In this document: in pieces, positions 1 through 11,387 of the stretch | Layout of the letters: each line of letters starts with the position of its first letter | How positions within the stretch are numbered: the first letter of the stretch is position 1 | DNA from: Solea solea | Lineage: Eukaryota > Chordata > Actinopteri > Pleuronectiformes > Soleidae | Direction of reading: 5' to 3' | DNA length: 64,000 nt | NCBI RefSeq assembly: GCF_958295425.1 | Contig: NC_081142.1 | Location: forward strand, 16,190,821 to 16,254,820 | Notes under the pieces: generated by a model | Told to the model about the DNA's origin: nothing | Database searches by the model: none | What the model saw: only the letters and a program-made list of their open reading frames with translations | Translations under genes and position numbers: made by a program

Positions 1-79
1 TGCTGTAGTTGAACAGTTCAGTTCAGACAGGCATGATAATGAAAATAAGATAATTTGCTATGGCTGAGTGTATTAAATA

Positions 80-316
80 TTAAATAATTTTACTGCACAT
101 ATACATATATATGTATATACATACATAAATATATATATATATATAAACATATATGCGTATATATATATATATATATATATACATACACACACATAAATAA
201 ATATATGTATATATATATATATATATACTTAAATAAATATAAAAAAATATATATATATATATATACACACACACATACATACATACACACACATATACAC
301 ACACACACACACATAC

Positions 317-347
<31 letters not shown>

Positions 348-422
348 TATGTACATATATATACACATACACATATAAACACACACACACACACACACAT
401 ACATACACATATGTATATATAA
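80..422. repeat. Compound (TA)n/(CA)n microsatellite
   Basis: A long low-complexity tract of alternating TATA and CACA runs. It gives spurious tyrosine/cysteine/valine-rich open frames on the minus strand, which should not be read as genes. It lies inside the first intron of tpr. Confidence 0.95.
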
Positions 423-1168
423 TTACAACACAAAAGTATGATACTGAATTGCTCAATTGATCGAAAAAAGAAAAGAAACATATGGTTGACTCTTTAAATT
501 ATGCCAGACTGGTGGATTTCCCCTTTTTTTTACGTACCATAAGGTAAAGGGTTCTTATATAGAAATGTTCTTCTGACAAAAGGTGAGGATTATTGACTGA
601 CCTTGTGTTATGATAATGGAAACTGAAACACATTTTAAAAGCTGAGAGGATGCGAAGATAATAGAACAAATATTTTATCTACAAGTTAAAACTCAAGGGC
701 TGTAGGACAGCAGAGACCCTCTTTGTTATTGTTGTTTTTTCCCTGCAGACCAAGGACACTATGGAGACAGGCAATGTCAACTTTGAATAATGAACATTGT
801 TTCTTTTTTCATTCCTTTGCTATTTTGTTTTTGAATGTGAGAAGACAGTTATGAGCAGGTGTTTGTACTGTCAAAAGGAATCGACCGTAATGACGTGAAA
901 GCTACTGGACTTAGCATGAATTAGCATCGGGTTATGGGTAATAACCTGTGGTTTTGACCAAACCAACATAATTAACAGGCTTGTTAACAGGCTTTGGCTT
1001 TACAGCAAAGCCATTACTAGACGTATAAATATGACCAATGTGAGGTTAATATGCGTGTGCCTTAAAAGGCAAACCATGTAAACTTTCCGACGTTCGGCAA
1101 CATGCTCTCACACGGTGAGCCAAACACCTTAGCGCGGCTATTACGACAAACAACAAACACGAGCTTAC
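423..1168 (-). other. tpr intron 1 (partial)
   Basis: Sequence downstream (minus strand) of the tpr exon 1 splice donor. I looked for the next tpr exon, a coiled-coil segment, and found none, so intron 1 continues past the left edge. Nothing else is recognisable here. Confidence 0.5.
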
Positions 1169-1319
1169 CGCTGTCAACCCGAAATTGCTCCTGTTGTGCT
1201 TTCAATGAATCTATTTCATACTGCTGATCGGAAAGAATCCTCTCGAGTTTGGTTTGAATTGTTTTCGGGAGCTTAGCTATCTCGGAAGTCTCCAACTCCT
1301 GCAGCAACAGTGCCGCCAT
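1169..1319 (-). CDS. tpr: Nucleoporin TPR, first coding exon (partial gene)
   Basis: TPR is the large coiled-coil protein of the nuclear pore basket, involved in mRNA export and spindle checkpoint function. Only the first coding exon is in the window: 50 codons plus one base. It begins MAALLLQELE, continues with KLPKTIQTKLERILSDQQ and ends FRVDSG at a GTAAGC donor (1168 downwards). This matches the start of vertebrate TPR (MAAVLQQVLE..., then a KLPKS.QNKLEKFLADQQ-like stretch). Orientation and position next to pdc, ptgs2 and pla2g4a also match the human TPR-PDC-PTGS2-PLA2G4A order. The ATG at 1319 is chosen because it gives the family N-terminus; upstream in-frame codons have no family counterpart. 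The rest of the gene lies left of the window. Confidence 0.82.
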
Positions 1320-1380
1320 TTTTCCCGAGTGAGTCGAGCAGGCGCAGTTGCCGATTTGAGATGATATCGACGCTACTGGA

Positions 1381-1399
1381 GCATCATGGGAAATGTAGT
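1381..1399 (-). promoter_or_regulatory. Candidate ZNF143/Staf site in the tpr promoter
   Basis: On the minus strand this reads ACTACATTTCCCATGATGC, close to the ZNF143 (Staf/SBS) consensus ACTACAATTCCCAGNATGC. It lies about 62 bases upstream of the tpr ATG, in a CpG-containing stretch. ZNF143 sites are typical of TATA-less housekeeping promoters, and no TATA box is visible here. The match was made by eye. Confidence 0.55.
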
Positions 1400-1564
1400 T
1401 CTTTAACAATTGACTACAGTGTCCGCCATGTACGTTTTACGGCTGTCCCTTTTGTTGTCTATCAGATATTGACAAGTGTCCGCTTTTGTGATATCAGATA
1501 TTAAAAAAGCAGTTTTATTTATTTTACCAACAATAATATATGACAGGGACACAGTGAAGTAAAG

Positions 1565-1630
1565 CAGAGGTGTCAAACTTGCAGCCTGCGGGCCACATGC
1601 GGCCCCCCCAATCAATTTCATGTGGCCTGT
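1565..1630 (+). repeat. Fragment of an interspersed repeat with hAT-like terminus
   Basis: Contains GAGGTGTCAAACTTGCAG followed by a GCGGGCCACATGCGGCCC-type segment. This resembles the end of the GTGTCAAAC repeat seen again, with two termini, at 48888-49104. No matching opposite terminus was found nearby, so it looks like a single end. Confidence 0.5.
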
Positions 1631-1799
1631 TATTTTTGTCTGTTTTTTTAATTTAATTAAATTTTTTTAAATTAACCAGATTAATTTAACATCATAAATA
1701 TGCTTATATTGTGAACTATTTATCATACCGCATGGAAGCAAACACCTTTAGTTTTATATTATGTGAATTTTTCTTTCTCTTCATATAACCCATCCTGTG

Positions 1800-1910
1800 T
1801 CAGAGTGGATGGTTTTTTGTCTCTATATGTACCCCGCCTTTTGTCCTATGTCAGCTGGGATTGGCACCAGCGCCCCATGACCCTCATGTCGAGGATGAAG
1901 CAGTAGACAA
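1800..1910. repeat. Fragment of a common teleost interspersed repeat
   Basis: Contains the phrases TATGTCAGCTGGGATTGGCA and GATGAAGCAGTAGA. The same family occurs at 31340-31490, 36985-37372 and 40300-40500. The family is unresolved (SINE-like); the fragment is diverged. Confidence 0.6.
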
Positions 1911-2289
1911 TTCATGAATGTATGAATGAATATATGATTTGGTGTTATCATCACTCTCCACCAGAGTGCACTCTGACTCCATTATTTAGTCAGCACACAC
2001 GTCAGATGTTTCCTGTTAAATCTTCAGGAATATTAAAGTTTTACATTTTTTAAAAGTTTTACAGTAAGTTGCTTAGAAAAATGGTTTATTTTATGTATTG
2101 ACAGCTCTTAAGTATTTTCTATCAGAAAAACCCCCACATTTTCATAAAAATAGTAGCAGTGCAGTGGTTATGAATCCTCACAACTTTATTTGTGCTAATT
2201 TGTAAATTTACAGCAAATATAATTAACATTTTGCAGAGATTTTTATTGATAGAATCAGGTTATTTTTTTTAAATTGTTTCAGTTGCCCA

Positions 2290-2835
2290 CAATACATAAC
2301 AAAAACACAAATCCTCGGAGACCTCTGTGATCGTTGGGGTGTGGTCTCCTTTTTATCAGACCAAGTGTTAAACCTGAAACAAGGAGAAGCAACATTTAGT
2401 TACTGCTGGAACCAGCTGCCTGTTTTGAAAACTTTTTTTGTCCACAAGTGCTTTTAAACGAAACTATTCTACAAAATCTGAGGTGATACCATTATTATTT
2501 TATATATTTTGTATTAATTTTAATTAACTTATACCCAATCTTATTTTTACAACTTCAACTTCAAATGTTTAACTTCTCTCATCTTTTTAAAGTTTTTAAT
2601 CTTTCACTACTTTCTAATCTTTTCACCTCCTTCATTCTTTGAACGCTTTTCATTTATTTTATGCTAGTTTAAACAAATCGATCATTGTATGGAATGTATT
2701 TTTTTTTAACTTTGCACTGATTTCTTTAAATTGTGTCTCTGTGGTGTGATTTTTTTTTTAAAGTCTCTGTGCAGCACCTTGAATCCACCTTTGTTTATGA
2801 ATATTGTTTTGTAAATAAACCGCCTTGCCTCAGCT
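2290..2835 (+). mobile_element. LINE 3' fragment (CR1/L2/Rex1-like tail)
   Basis: A short stretch reads like the end of a LINE ORF2 (GEATFSYCWNQLP). About 400 bases later comes the typical 3' tail: GTGCAGCACCTTGAATCC, then TTTGTAAATAAACCGCCTTG. Such tails (GCACTTTGAAT...AAATAAACTTGCCTTG) mark CR1/Rex1/L2-type LINEs in fish. 5'-truncated and inactive. Confidence 0.55.
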
Positions 2836-5800
2836 TCAAATAAATTACCCAATATGAATAGTTTGGGCCATAATTAAATATGTAAAAAAGGTCTTTGTAC
2901 CCAAAATACAGCCTACATTGGCCAACTTCTACATACATACTAGCAGTGCATAACATTTTGCAACATTTAGCCTATTATTTGAATTATAATTAAAATTTAC
3001 CTTTAACAATAACAAACAAAATTCTTTTTTATATATTTAAAATGGCTATGGAGAATGGTTTATCATCCTCTCATCACCCTGAAAGTTTTGCACTCTACAG
3101 TAAACAAAATTATTGTCCTGTTAAATAAAAAATCTGTGTAGGGCTTGTAGCTGCAGACCATGTATAAAATACCCTGTTTATTGAAACATCCAAAAAAAAG
3201 CTTCTTTTTTTTCAGTGAAAAGATGTAAAAAGAACTTAAAAAAATCAACTTAAACATTTTATCTAATCTCTAGCAGGCTTTAATCGCTTCTACAATTTCA
3301 ATTTCAGTCATTTACTGATGCTGTCCCTCATGACATATGCCTGAAAGGTATTCAGACTCTGTCTGGACCAGTTTTGAAAGATACCTCAGTGGTTTATTGA
3401 TTAATAACCAAGGTGATGCTTCTGGGAGACAAAAGACTGACGTACACAAGAAATGCTAAGGCAGAGGTTCGCTTCAGGCAGCAGAGATAAAAAAAATGTT
3501 TTAAACACTTGGCTGTCACGCTAGGATACCAAAATGTAGAGTAACCTATAGTAGCGTTGCTGCGCTAAACTCTTAATCTTCACGTTAGATGTTCATAAAG
3601 TGAAACCCTGAAGCATGGACATTATAATCTCTGGTGCTTGAGGAGGATGAGGTGTGATAATTCCCAACAAATCATTTCCTTATTTAAATTCTCTACAGCA
3701 CTGAACGAGGGCCACAGTCATTTGTCATTTACAATGTGACAGGACCACAAAAGAACTTAAAGTGTGTAATAATGCAGACATTTTCATAAAGCCACACTAT
3801 GCTCCCTCCATTTCTGCATTTGTCCATTCATTAAAATGCATAAAGTCATCCTGTGTAAAACATCCAGACTAAGATGAACCTATAAGTGTAGTCTTTTTAT
3901 GTGTGGCTGCATCTGCACTGTAATGTTTTGCTTTTTTTTTTTACTACAGCATGTACAGCTGTGCTACGTTACTACCGCCATTCTACTGCTATTCTCTATT
4001 TATGTAATGGTTGCATTATATCTACTCTTCCCACTCAGGAGTTTGTTTTTTGTAAACATGCGTTCACGTTTAATGTCATCAGAAGAAAATAAGCCAAACA
4101 ATAACACTGACGTCATCACTTTAGCTCTAATTGATGATGACAGCCAGTGGGCGCATCTCTAATACATCCGCTGTCCATATTTGGGCAGATGGACCGATGG
4201 TCTCCACTGCTGTGTCACGGCATCACCTCAGGGGTTGTTATGTTGGTGAAGTAGAGCGTGACCGCTGGCCTTTCTAAGAGTCCAAACACAAATTGGCACA
4301 AAAGTTCTCTGAACAGTATATTGAACGTCAGAAATGGGGGTGGTATCAGCTGGTCATCTGAAGGGGTAAACACTGAGGTAAACATTTGTTCAAACGAGGT
4401 AATGAGTCAAATCAAGAGCTCTCCAGACGTTCCTTGCTAATTCACTGAAATAGCTGACTGAAGCTGAGTCACTGTTTAGTATTTTGTGCTGCAAAGTCAT
4501 ACAAACCGGCCCATATTGTGATTCATGTTTGCGTATAGTTTGTTTATTCCATGCTCAAAGATGGGCTGAAGCAGTGAATCTTCTCTCAAACCCTCGCTCA
4601 GTCTCTCAGTGGCTTCTGTTACTCTCTGTGAACCCCACTGGAATAATGCCACATATACAGTACTGTATGTGGCTGAAGCTCAGAGGCATGTTCCATTGCA
4701 GAGGCAGCTTTGGGTGTTGTGAACTTGTGTGCCGGTGGTGGCAAGTATGCACTGTCTGAAGGGTGAAAATAGTTTTTTTTGTAATTGCCTGTCACTTTTT
4801 TCATACTGGGTTATAGCCTCGGTCGTGTTCGGGCACCTCGAGAAAACCTCTCATATTCTCGGGAGTTTCTTGTGGGAGGTCTCAAAATGTGTTTTGATAA
4901 ACCTTAGACACGCTACGATGCAAAAACGAGGTGTTGCCCGCTAGAGGCTATGCAAGCCATGCCAGACGCGGTACTGTGGCAACACAAACACATGTACGAA
5001 TGTCCTCAGAGAAATCGCTGGTAGCGTGTAACACTGCATTAGCTGTTGAATATAGATTAATTTGAGGTAAAGAGCCCCTTTGCAGGCAATATGTCAAAAA
5101 ATATCGGAGTCTTTTGTGAGAAATAATGATGTAGCCACCGCAAAATGCGTTTGAAGTCGCATTTGCGAAGACATAAAGCTGGCACGCTACGCATGACGCT
5201 ATTCAATTTAGCGGCCAGATCAAGTTGAAAATAACCCCCTTTTTTCACTGCGAGGCTAAAACAGATGCAAAAGCACACCGCCTGCCATTACACCCATGGC
5301 CACATTGTATTTTTAAAACACTTTTTGTTGGGTTTACGCCCAACAGTGTATATGATGCCAATGTGTTAGCAATGCTGTTGGTACGAAAACTGGAATCTCG
5401 CCGGAGGATTGTCCTCGTGACCTCTGCATATACTGAAAATCTCTGGACTATGCATCCTCAAATGACAACTTTTTTTACGATTTACGAAAAAGCATAATGT
5501 CTAATTTTAGAATTATTCATAACTGTTGTTGCATGACTGTCTTGGAGACAAAAGAAGGACAAACCCAACCATTAAAGAGCTGTTGTGTGCAAATTTAGAA
5601 AGTCAATATTGAACACATACCTGTAGCAGTGTGTGTGGGTGTGGTAATGTGTTTTGATCGTTTCTACAGAAATAAGGCAACTCAATTTAATTCATACCAT
5701 AAAAAACTGTGGGTTAGTGCCACAAGTCCTCACAACCTGCTTTTATATTGTGGTTTTGGCTTGTCTACAGCTCACTGGGGTCACAAGGAAGGCAGGTCTA

Positions 5801-6094
5801 AAGCTAACAGAGGTTACTGTAACATGCAATAGCCTGCTTCAGCAGGAGCGAGAGAGAGAGAGGAGGGAGGTCCTGTCGCAGCATTTTTCTGCCCTTGGTG
5901 CTTCTGTTTTCGTATAATATGTTGAGGTGGAAATTTTGATGTCAAAGAGAAGTCACGCAACTTTAATTCTTACAACCTATACATGTGTTATTGTACTTTT
6001 GCAGTTGAAATATTCCTGCAACTTGATATTCACACACCTTTGCGAGGAAGTTCTGCGTGTGTGGCCATTTCAGATTAATTTTATTTTGCACTAA
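2836..6094. other. Intergenic, no gene recognised
   Basis: AT-rich sequence with scattered short open frames on both strands. None shows a family motif or a convincing exon structure. A short (GA)n run lies near 5850. I looked for odr4, the neighbour of TPR in tetrapods, and saw no exon of it. Confidence 0.5.
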
Positions 6095-6760
6095 GGTTAT
6101 TATAGTTAATTAAAAGTAACGAAACAACGAAAACTAAAATTGAAAACAGGCGTTTACCAAACAAACTAAAACTAATTAAAATTGTAGTGTTTTTTTCTCT
6201 GCAGGCAATTTTGAAAGTTTGTATTGTCATACATAATAAACTGTTTTCAATTGGTCTTTGTTTACAATGTGGGACATAAGACTGTGCAAGTTAAACATAA
6301 CATTTGTTATGTAGTTAATTGGTTCATCTAAGTGAATCAAATCTCTCGTCTTTTATTGGGTTCATTGTTGAGATTGAGTTCCCTGAGTCTCCTGGCTCAC
6401 AAACAATGTGATCGGTCTCATGAGGCTTATTTTTTATGATTTATGTCATGTTCATGTGTGTCTTTAATCTGTTGGCTATTTGATTTTTTCCTGGCACACT
6501 AACTGCATCAAAACTATGCACATTTTTCACTTTTTTTTATGACACACAATACTTATTATGACCTTTTTGCATACTCCATATTACAAAAAACTAAAACTAA
6601 CACTAAAACTAAGCATTTACAAAAACTAATAAAAACAAATAAAAACTAGCAAACCTGCTCTAAAAACTAATTAAAACTAACTTATTTTAATAAACAGAAC
6701 CTAATGAAACATCCAAAACTAATAAAACCTCCACACACACACGCACACACACACACAAAC
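6095..6760. repeat. Diverged interspersed repeat rich in ACTAAAA units, then (CA)n
   Basis: It begins with a TAAGGTTATTATAGTTAATT-like segment and ends with many AACTAAAACTAA units (6590-6725) and a short (CA)n run at 6733-6758. This looks like a dispersed fish repeat with a simple-sequence end. The class cannot be determined by eye. Confidence 0.4.
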
Positions 6761-7589
6761 ATTGTGCTCTCATTCAAATAAAAACATAGCATTTGTTTTA
6801 TGGGGACAATCAGCAGCAATAAATGAATAAAATGGCGAAGCAAAAATGTTATTACTATTTCATGTGATTTTATTATTTTCTTACTCAGGACATTGTGATG
6901 TATATTTTATTTAATCTAAAACATATAGTGAAAAAGATCCATAGCAAAATCCAATGTAATAATACTAATATAATAATGATATTGACCATCGTGCTGACGG
7001 GTTGTGGCTGATTCACATCGCAAGAAATTGCGCAACTCACAGTTTCATTTTCCTCTATTTCCATGACTCCCGCTTTCACAATATAAAATACACAAACATG
7101 ATGATAACTCCTTCTCTGATGATGTTTAGCTATTAGAGGCTCACGAGAGGATTTTTATTCCCCCCACACAGAATCTCGCCTCCCACTACATTGGCTCAGG
7201 AAGCATGAACTGAGCAGCTGGAAAATGTGTTTACACACAATGTTTCCACATCCACAACAGTGCTTTTGGCCTCTTAAGTCCTGAGAGTCCCTGTATCATT
7301 CAGCTCTATAAATAATTTTTTTTCCTTTTGAACTTAAATATATTTGAACTATATCACATTAGTACATGTCTCTTTGCACCAACCCTGGATTTATAAATAC
7401 ATTGCACAGGTGGATCTTGCTGAAACAAGTCCACACATTCACGTTTATTTGTACATACAGCATTTCATTTTAGCTATCAATACAACAGAAAACTCTTGAG
7501 TTATAGTTTTGGTTAAATGTTTTAGGTTTTTGTTTTGGTGGTGAAGAGTATTAGGGTCACATATAAAATAAATAAATAAAATAGAATGA

Positions 7590-7700
7590 ATTCTGAGATT
7601 AAAGTCAGAATTTTTCTCAGAATTCTGACTTTTTCTTTTATCTCAGAATTCTGACTTTTACTTTTATCTCAGAATTCTGAGATTAAAGTCAAAATTCTGA
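7590..7700. repeat. Palindromic AGAATTCTGA satellite-like repeat
   Basis: Alternating copies of TCAGAATTCTGA and TCTGAGATTAAAGTCAGAAT form short inverted and direct repeats. Each core is self-complementary. It lies in the probable 3' flank of pdc. Confidence 0.7.
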
Positions 7701-7989
7701 CTTGAATCTGCCTTGTTTTGTCAGAATTCATGCTATTTAATTTGTTTGTTGTTTACATGTGGCACTAATACTCTTCTGTAAAGAAGGGATTTGTAAAATA
7801 CTGCAATTTTTTTTAAACACTCTGTATATACTCACCTTACCTGTTTCATAAATGAGAAAATAAGATCTCTTCAACCGAATGGATGCAAAATCTATTTACA
7901 GATCATCATGAAGAAACAAACTTCTCCTACGTCATAGTCTTTCTCTATCCAAAACAGCTTCCTTCATTCCTCAGCAGACAAAAATGTGT

Positions 7990-10116
7990 TTACTCTACAT
8001 CATTTTCCTCTTCATCTCCCACACCAGGCATCTCCTTCTCAGGCAACAGGCCGTAGCTGTTAAGGAAAGCCTCCACATCAGTGGCAAAGAACTCTTGATT
8101 TAGGTGTTGTGTGCAGGCCAGGAAGTTCCCCAGTAGTTCTCCAGCCTTGTATACCAGCAGTGTAGGCAAAACTTCATCTGAGAACCGCTCTGAGGCACCG
8201 GATGCCACTGCATCGATCCTGCAGAACTTGACAGTGGGGTACTCGGTGGCCAGGCAGTCCAGGCAGTTGTTAAGCTCCTCACAACCTGCGACTCCATCTT
8301 TATAGATATGGACAACCACCACTGTGCTGTGATGCTCCTTCTCGATGACCTCCAGGAAGACCTCTCCACTGTCCAGGTCGTGCACGCCACCAAACCTGGG
8401 CCCAAAGCTGAGCTTTTCATGCATCTCCTGCATGCACCTACGCCTGTACTTCTTCAAACATCCTTCATCCTCCTCCTTGAGAAGTTCATACTCTTGGACA
8501 CTCATCTAAAAAAGAAAAAAGAAAACAGGGAGAAGATAATTAGACTACAGCTGAAACAATTAATTGATGAATTGATTATTATTGTTTAAGCTTCTTAAAT
8601 GTGAATATTTTCTTCATTTCTTTGCTCTCGATAACAAAGAAATCATTAAAAATGAATCATTTTGGTTTGTGGACAAAACAAGACATTTGAGAACATCATC
8701 ATTTCCAGGTTTGACGAACACCGATCAACATTTTTCAAGGTTTTTTGATATTTTATGGACCAAATGATTAATCGATTAATCGAGAAAATAATCGACAGAT
8801 TAATTGATTATGAAAATAATCATTAGTTGCTGCTCTAAATTAGACCCCAAATTATCGCCATTATAGAGGATAGAAATACAATATCCATAATTTCAAATGG
8901 TAATGGAGAACTTGTCAACAGATTTTCTAAAGTCTCTGGAGATCCATTTCACAAACAGATACGGTTTGGACAGAATCTATAATCTGTACGGCTCGAACCT
9001 TGCGGTTGAGGTTCGCTCTAGAGTCATCTTTGATTTTGTTGGGGGACGACATCTGTTTGAGCAGTTCTTTTTTCGCAGGTGGCAAGCTTTCCTGGTCCAT
9101 GCTTTCCATCTTAAACCTCCGCCAGTCATTGATGACTCCTTTTGGACCTATGGAGAAGGCAAATAACATTTATATTACCGGTTTGTCATTGTTTATTTAT
9201 TAAAGACTTGTCAGAAGGCTGCAGTGCAAATGTATTATTTGTTTCTTGATTAGGTTTATCATTAATCATTAGGTCAATATGAGAAAGCAGTGTTTTCCCC
9301 ACAAGCTCCTTATTGTAATAAAGTTTTATTCTTTGCTATAATTTTTTTAAATTGAATTTAAACAACAATTATTTTTGCATTTTAAATGCTATAAAATTGG
9401 GTAAATGTTGCAAATTTAGAACAGTTTAGAAAAGTGCTATATAGATGAAGTTATAATAACAACCACTCCTTCAGTGACAATAGGGTCCTTCGCGCTCAAA
9501 ACAACAACAAAAATATGAAAAATAATAATTATTATCATACATTTTTTCGAAACATGTGAAAGCAAATATAATATATAATAAATAACAAATTAAATAAAAC
9601 AATAATAAGGACAATCTTTCAGTGAGACTGTTTGCTAAGATTATTAAAAGGCAAGTTTACAGAAGACATTTATCAGATGATTTATCTTATAACCCTAAGA
9701 CTTAGCCCTAGACTTTGCTGTTTTTTCATAAAGCAGCATTCTCATCTCTTACAGAACTAAGATACTGTGTCCTGCATGAACGTGTGGGATTAAAACTTCA
9801 TCCCGTCCTCTTGGAATGTTCACTAATTACCAGCGTTGCATTAGAAAAAGATTAAAGCCCCAGTTAAACAAAAGTCAAAAAGACTGTTTTGGTCCTCCGT
9901 GTCTTTTTTTAGAGCCTATTCCTCTGTGCACAGAACATATTATCACGTTTTATGAAGTTTATATATATGTACAGTTATTCCCTCAATGGCCAATAACTGA
10001 ATCAAACCCATTTGACACACAAGTACAAACACGATCTAGCAGGTTTTTTCACTGTACTGCTTCTACTCACCGGTGTGGGTCACAGTCTCATCCAAATCAA
10101 TCATTTTGTTAGACAT
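7990..10116 (-). CDS. pdc: Phosducin (three coding exons)
   Basis: Phosducin binds the G-protein beta-gamma dimer in photoreceptors and tunes transducin signalling. Coding exons, minus strand: 10116-10071, 9147-8999 and 8505-7990, all with GT-AG introns; 711 bases, 236 residues plus stop (human is 246). Exon 1 is a short [15 protein letters not shown] leader. Exon 2 begins [15 protein letters not shown], the hallmark Gbeta-gamma-binding segment. The exon 2/3 junction recreates [12 protein letters not shown], so the RKMS protein kinase A site (Ser73 of mammals) is intact. Exon 3 holds the thioredoxin-like domain ([34 protein letters not shown]) and the conserved end SYGLLPEKE, then an acidic tail. 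A 5'UTR intron is likely: an acceptor AG lies just upstream of the exon 1 sequence near 10133, and a GTAAGA donor candidate ends an exon at 11387. An AATAAA on the minus strand at 7449-7444 could end the mRNA. Which teleost paralogue (pdca or pdcb) is unclear. Confidence 0.93.
8520..8835. repeat. Interspersed repeat in pdc intron 2
   Basis: Contains ATTAATCGATTAATCGAG and GAAAATAATCATTAGTTGC, phrases of a very common fish repeat with alternating ATCGATTAATCG cores. It fills most of the 493-base intron between pdc exons 2 and 3. The transposon class is not determinable here. Confidence 0.55.
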
Positions 10117-10395
10117 TTTATGGTCTAACTCCCTGTGAGACAAAAGAAAGTGAGAATGAGTTGATGGAATTTGATATGATTTGCATGATATGTGCTGCTC
10201 GTTTAATTTTTACAATAGCTGTTCTTAACCGTTCTCAAGTCGAAGTTTTACATTTTTGCACAGTGAAAAGAGCAACTGGATACTTGGATAAGTGAGTAGT
10301 GTGATATTTAATTAGATTAATGCAGTCGAAGAAGATTACTGCTCTGCAGTAGGCCTGTCTTAAAACGCTGGCTCTCAGTTATTGTGTAAACAAAT

Positions 10396-10440
10396 ATACA
10401 CATATATATGTGTGTATATATATATACACATATATATTGA
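10396..10440. repeat. Short (TA)n/(CA)n palindrome
   Basis: TACACATATATATGTGTGTA followed by its near-reverse complement; could form a hairpin. It lies upstream of pdc coding exon 1, probably in the 5'UTR intron. Confidence 0.6.
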
Positions 10441-11387
10441 AAATGCATTGAAAATAAGTGCCGAAATTATGAATAAATCACATTCTTAATTTGCCTGAGT
10501 GCATTATTTTGTTGTAAAAATAATTGTATTTATTAATTACCTCTATCAGTTTGTGTTATAAAACAATGTGTCATACATTTACACATTCAAATAATTTCAT
10601 TTTTGTCTTCTCAAAGCCACCCCACCCCCAATGGCACAAATGCCCCAGCAAATTAAGAAATGACATTAAAGGCATTAAACATTTGAGGGGCGAAAAAGAC
10701 CTGACAAGACCTGTGTTGAATGGATTAAATACAGTGTATTTTGGTCTCACAGTGTCGCTGTTTGGTTGCTGTAGCTCCTGTGATGCACACAGAGCCAATA
10801 TTTCATTGGATTAAATCCTCAGTGTCTCAATTAGTGAAGTCTTCCTCCTTCCTGCCTGGAGCTGCGATGCTGATCAGGTCTGATGATCTGTGTGTGGCCT
10901 CCACAACCCCCCAACTCCACAAGTACAGATTTGTCATGTACTATGAGCCAGCGAGATATAAATGGAGATGTAAATGTTTCAGCTCCTTGTCTGAGCTTCT
11001 GATAGACAATAAACTCTTGTAAACAGCTGACTTCAATTGGTCACAGACCCATGACTAATTTCAACAGCGAAAGAAAGAATTCTTTGTTCGTTGCCTTTGA
11101 TGAAGCCTGGGCTTTTAGAAAAGAAAAGAATTGGTAAAACCTTTGATTTTATTTGATGCCCGATATCATAATGTAAAATTGTATACATGAAAAATCAAGA
11201 TGGCCCCCATAATAAGTCTTAAAAACATGTGAAAACATACAGGCCAATTGAATTGAATTAAACTTCTTTTACACCAATTCAAAATAAAATAAAATAAACT
11301 CCTTTACAGCACACTTGTGACAGATCTATTTAGCTGATTTTACACAATTATTTCCAAATAAGATGAATTATTGGAGATTTTCTTACC

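Noticed and set aside
80..481. Minus-strand frame rich in Tyr, Cys and Val
   Set aside because: It is a translation of (TA)n/(CA)n microsatellite.
1400..1620. Search for odr4 opposite tpr
   Set aside because: Neither strand gives the expected N-terminus; only short frames and a repeat end are present.
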